From positions 496,895-557,130 of the forward strand of contig CP070686.1 in assembly GCA_020353055.1 (NCBI GenBank): a DNA stretch of 60,236 nt, written 5' to 3'. Shown here piece by piece: positions 57,963-60,236 of the stretch. The notes beneath the pieces were generated by a model. That model ran no database searches. It saw nothing but the letters and a program-made list of their open reading frames with translations, and had not been told where the DNA came from. Every line of letters begins with the position of its first letter. Within the stretch, counting starts at the first letter, position 1. Position numbers and translations under genes: made by a program. This DNA comes from Caldifarciminota bacterium (GTDB lineage: Bacteria > Hydrothermota > Tepidihabitantia > SM23-42).

Positions 57963-60236
57963 TTAAAAACTCATTTGCAGGGCAATCCGTGCCCTGCGCG
58001 GTGCTGTATATGCGTTGACCCAGTCATCTGTAGCATGATAGACTGCGGTGTAAGATTCGTACTCTTCGGACGGGGTGATGAGACCATCGTGATTTGCGTC
58101 GGCTGCCGGGCTGTAGGAGCGATGTTCAAAAGTGTAGTAATCATGGAAATCCCAACGCTGCATTTCAGCGATTAAAGGAGCGTGTGGTGCGATCTCGTAT
58201 CGCTCATCAAGCAGATTCAAAACCTCAAAGCTTAGATCGAAAGTGAGATTAGCCAGCTTTATGGATTTGGACAACACACAATCGATCTGCTTCTGAGAGG
58301 GTAGCCGGAGAACCCCGCGCTCTTCGTATTTACCTTCGGGTCCCGGCGGTATGTAGGGGAAACCTTTGCCGAAGTAGGCGAAGAGATGAAATCGTGACCG
58401 AAACGGCAGTTGTACAGCACCCTGAATGAATAATCGATGCCGTTGGTCAAAGTCAAGATAGTATTCTTCAACCGGCTTTGGGATATCCGGATCGGCATAC
58501 TCCCCTGCAAAGGAGCTGGTGCCCTTGGTCCACGAAAGTGTGTAGGATATCTTGCCGGTGAATATTGAGTTCGAGAATTCAAGTATTGTTTCGACGCCTT
58601 TGATGCTAGCGTATTCGAGATTGTCATATTGCGTATAACTTCGTGGGAGTGCTTCCACTTCGCGTGTGCCGATGAGATCGGATACTTCTTTTTGGAAGAC
58701 TGTCACTGTGCTGCTAATGTGTGTGGTAATTTCGCCCTGCAGTCCGATTTCGAAACTGGTTGTCTTCTCGACCTCCATATCGGGGTTCCCGACAATTACC
58801 CAATAGGTTGAAAAAGGTACATACTGGGGCAGCGGTAGAATTGTGTAATAATCATACATCTGATAGTACAGCGGTGGTTGGGCATATTTCCCGATATTCG
58901 CCCGGAAGATGAATTTGTCGGTCACTTGGAATGAAATACCGATTCTCGGTGAGATAAAGGCCTTTGGCAGTATACCTTCGACGGCTGGGTCGAAGTAGTC
59001 ATACCGGCATCCGAGTTTTGCATACACTCCGCTGAAATCGATATTGTCCTGTACATAGAAGAAGTATTCTTTTGGCTTGTATCGATAGGCGTCGATGATC
59101 GGGTCAGTGGTGTCACTGGCGAAGTACGCAAAATTCTCGAAGTCATGATAACTGTATTCAAAGCCTGCTTTGAGCTCGTGGTACCTATGGATTTGCATAT
59201 TCGTAGACAGGTTCGCCTTGAGCACATCAGAGGATTTCTTCTTGTATTCCGGAAAATCGCCGGCGCTAAAAGGTCTACGAACGTACACGCCGTATGGGTT
59301 CTTGATACTTACGCTTGGATAATCGAGCGTGAGATAGTCTTTGAATATATATTCATCGAATAAATCATATGGCCCAGGTTCGCGCACCCCATATATATTT
59401 TTCGTATGCAGACGGCTGAGGGTTAGGTTGAACAACCTTTGAGTGTTCGGCAGGAAGTTGACGTTGATCACCTGAAAGTTGCCGTCCTGCAGATCCGAAC
59501 GATAGTGATCAAGCAGGAACATCCACATTGTTGCATACCGGTCGAACTGACTTCTTGATTTCGCGCCGCTGATACTGACTTTTATTTTGCCTGATGGTAT
59601 ATATAGCCACTTTCCATACAATGAATAGTCCTGACGCTGTTTGTGCCACAGCAGATACAGGCGCGGATCCCAGTCGTCAGTTACCATCGCGTCGAAAGAA
59701 AGAAATCCTTTGAATCTTGAAGACACCGGTAAATGAATCGAGGATTGGACGTTTTGATAGCCGAAATCATAGTACTCGGGCATGATCTTCTCGGTCTTCC
59801 CGTATACCTTCATTTTCAAATTGCCGGCCGGATATGCAGTTATGATATTGATGATGCCGGACATGGCGCGGCCGTATTCGGCATCAAAACCGCCGGGTAG
59901 AAATATGATCTCGTCGACCACACCCTTGGAAAGAGTGATCGCCGTGTGTCCGGTTTGGGGGTCGATGATCGAAACGTTGTCGATCATATACTGGACCTCC
60001 GTGGCACGGCCGCCACGCACATGAAGCGCCGTGTCGGTACGGGCAACCGCCGCCTGGAAAGCCACCAGCTCGATCGCATAATCGACCGGTAAATAAGGAA
60101 GCTCAGTCTTGCGGATGAGATAGGTGGTACCAACCATGTCTTTTGACACCGCCGGCCGTTCACTGGTCACGGTTACCGGTGAAAGCTCTATTGCCGAAGG
60201 CATCAGGCTGACCTCAAGGCGAACGGTCTTATCGTA
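57963..60236 (-). CDS. TonB-dependent outer-membrane receptor (partial, N terminus outside window)
   Basis: The frame is open to the window edge, giving at least 757 residues; the text before the first ATG (YDKTVRLEVSL) looks like the end of a carboxypeptidase-regulatory-like N-terminal domain, so the true start lies beyond 60236. A plug domain follows (about 100 residues: VRGGRATEVQYMIDNVSI and DAEYGRAMSGIINIITA), then a 22-strand-type barrel ending in the usual aromatic (RARIALQMSF). Near the C terminus DANHDGLITPSEEYE is like an EF-hand calcium loop. It is likely to import a large or scarce substrate; which one is unknown. Confidence 0.88.
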   Translation of the reverse strand, partial: YDKTVRLEVSLMPSAIELSPVTVTSERPAVSKDMVGTTYLIRKTELPYLPVDYAIELVAFQAAVARTDTALHVRGGRATEVQYMIDNVSIIDPQTGHTAITLSKGVVDEIIFLPGGFDAEYGRAMSGIINIITAYPAGNLKMKVYGKTEKIMPEYYDFGYQNVQSSIHLPVSSRFKGFLSFDAMVTDDWDPRLYLLWHKQRQDYSLYGKWLYIPSGKIKVSISGAKSRSQFDRYATMWMFLLDHYRSDLQDGNFQVINVNFLPNTQRLFNLTLSRLHTKNIYGVREPGPYDLFDEYIFKDYLTLDYPSVSIKNPYGVYVRRPFSAGDFPEYKKKSSDVLKANLSTNMQIHRYHELKAGFEYSYHDFENFAYFASDTTDPIIDAYRYKPKEYFFYVQDNIDFSGVYAKLGCRYDYFDPAVEGILPKAFISPRIGISFQVTDKFIFRANIGKYAQPPLYYQMYDYYTILPLPQYVPFSTYWVIVGNPDMEVEKTTSFEIGLQGEITTHISSTVTVFQKEVSDLIGTREVEALPRSYTQYDNLEYASIKGVETILEFSNSIFTGKISYTLSWTKGTSSFAGEYADPDIPKPVEEYYLDFDQRHRLFIQGAVQLPFRSRFHLFAYFGKGFPYIPPGPEGKYEERGVLRLPSQKQIDCVLSKSIKLANLTFDLSFEVLNLLDERYEIAPHAPLIAEMQRWDFHDYYTFEHRSYSPAADANHDGLITPSEEYESYTAVYHATDDWVNAYTAPRRARIALQMSF

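Overview
The window looks like a stretch of chromosome from an uncultivated diderm bacterium. It carries TolC, an OmpA-type protein, a TonB-dependent receptor, LptF/LptG and many lipoproteins, so an outer membrane is expected. The mix of a bacterial GGGP synthase, a tandem ThyX protein, a giant 2-hydroxyacyl-CoA dehydratase-type activase, the alternative GlmU family and beta-barrel proteins with carboxypeptidase-regulatory repeats suggests the FCB/WOR-3 (Stahlbacteria)-like part of the tree. That placement is an inference from gene content. No insertion sequence, prophage or CRISPR array was seen.

Layout. 1-5.1 kb: a Yip1-like membrane protein and a MacAB-TolC type efflux operon. 5.4-8.6 kb: a GGDEF-AAA-TPR regulator behind an array of 9-bp repeats. 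8.6-11.2 kb (minus): a cyclic-nucleotide-binding protein whose 3' end runs into tRNA-Glu, then an OmpA protein. 11.3-17.0 kb (plus): GGGP synthase, purD, purE, a Sua5/LMW-phosphatase fusion, a tandem ThyX, tRNA-Leu and an ICMT-like methyltransferase. 17.0-25.0 kb (minus): tRNA-Gly, two exported proteins, lptF-lptG, accD, an orphan MalK-like ATPase and PBP1A. 25.0-34.4 kb (minus): the 1353-residue activase, a beta-barrel, duplicated lipoproteins, tRNA-Ile, and a yidD operon. 34.6-35.2 kb: a CPBP protease. 35.4-44.2 kb (minus): the translation cluster thrS-infC-rpmI-rplT-pheS-pheT, then a small coiled-coil protein, zapA, 6S RNA and rny. 44.4-46.6 kb: EamA-like, GlmU-like, cmk. 46.7-49.1 kb (minus): miaA, prepilin peptidase, a HepT-like protein and a 37-residue lysine-rich protein. 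49.2-53.6 kb (plus): nfeD, an exported barrel-like protein, a ComEA-HhH/barrel protein and DedA. 53.6-60.2 kb (minus): TonB receptor (partial), paired lipoproteins, an ARPP-1-like protein and a Ser/Thr kinase-UvrD helicase fusion.

Two things stand out. First, the kinase-helicase fusion lies directly after an ARPP-1-like gene in a short operon with its own promoter; both enzymatic halves look intact. Second, almost every first gene of an operon has a sigma70-type promoter (TTGAYW, 16-17 bp, TATAAT-like) whose -10 box ends only about 5-9 nt before the start codon, with no Shine-Dalgarno site. This points to widespread leaderless mRNA. Downstream genes and a few leadered genes carry good Shine-Dalgarno sites, so both translation modes coexist. 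This promoter logic also revises several starts (CPBP at 34559, yidD at 34424).
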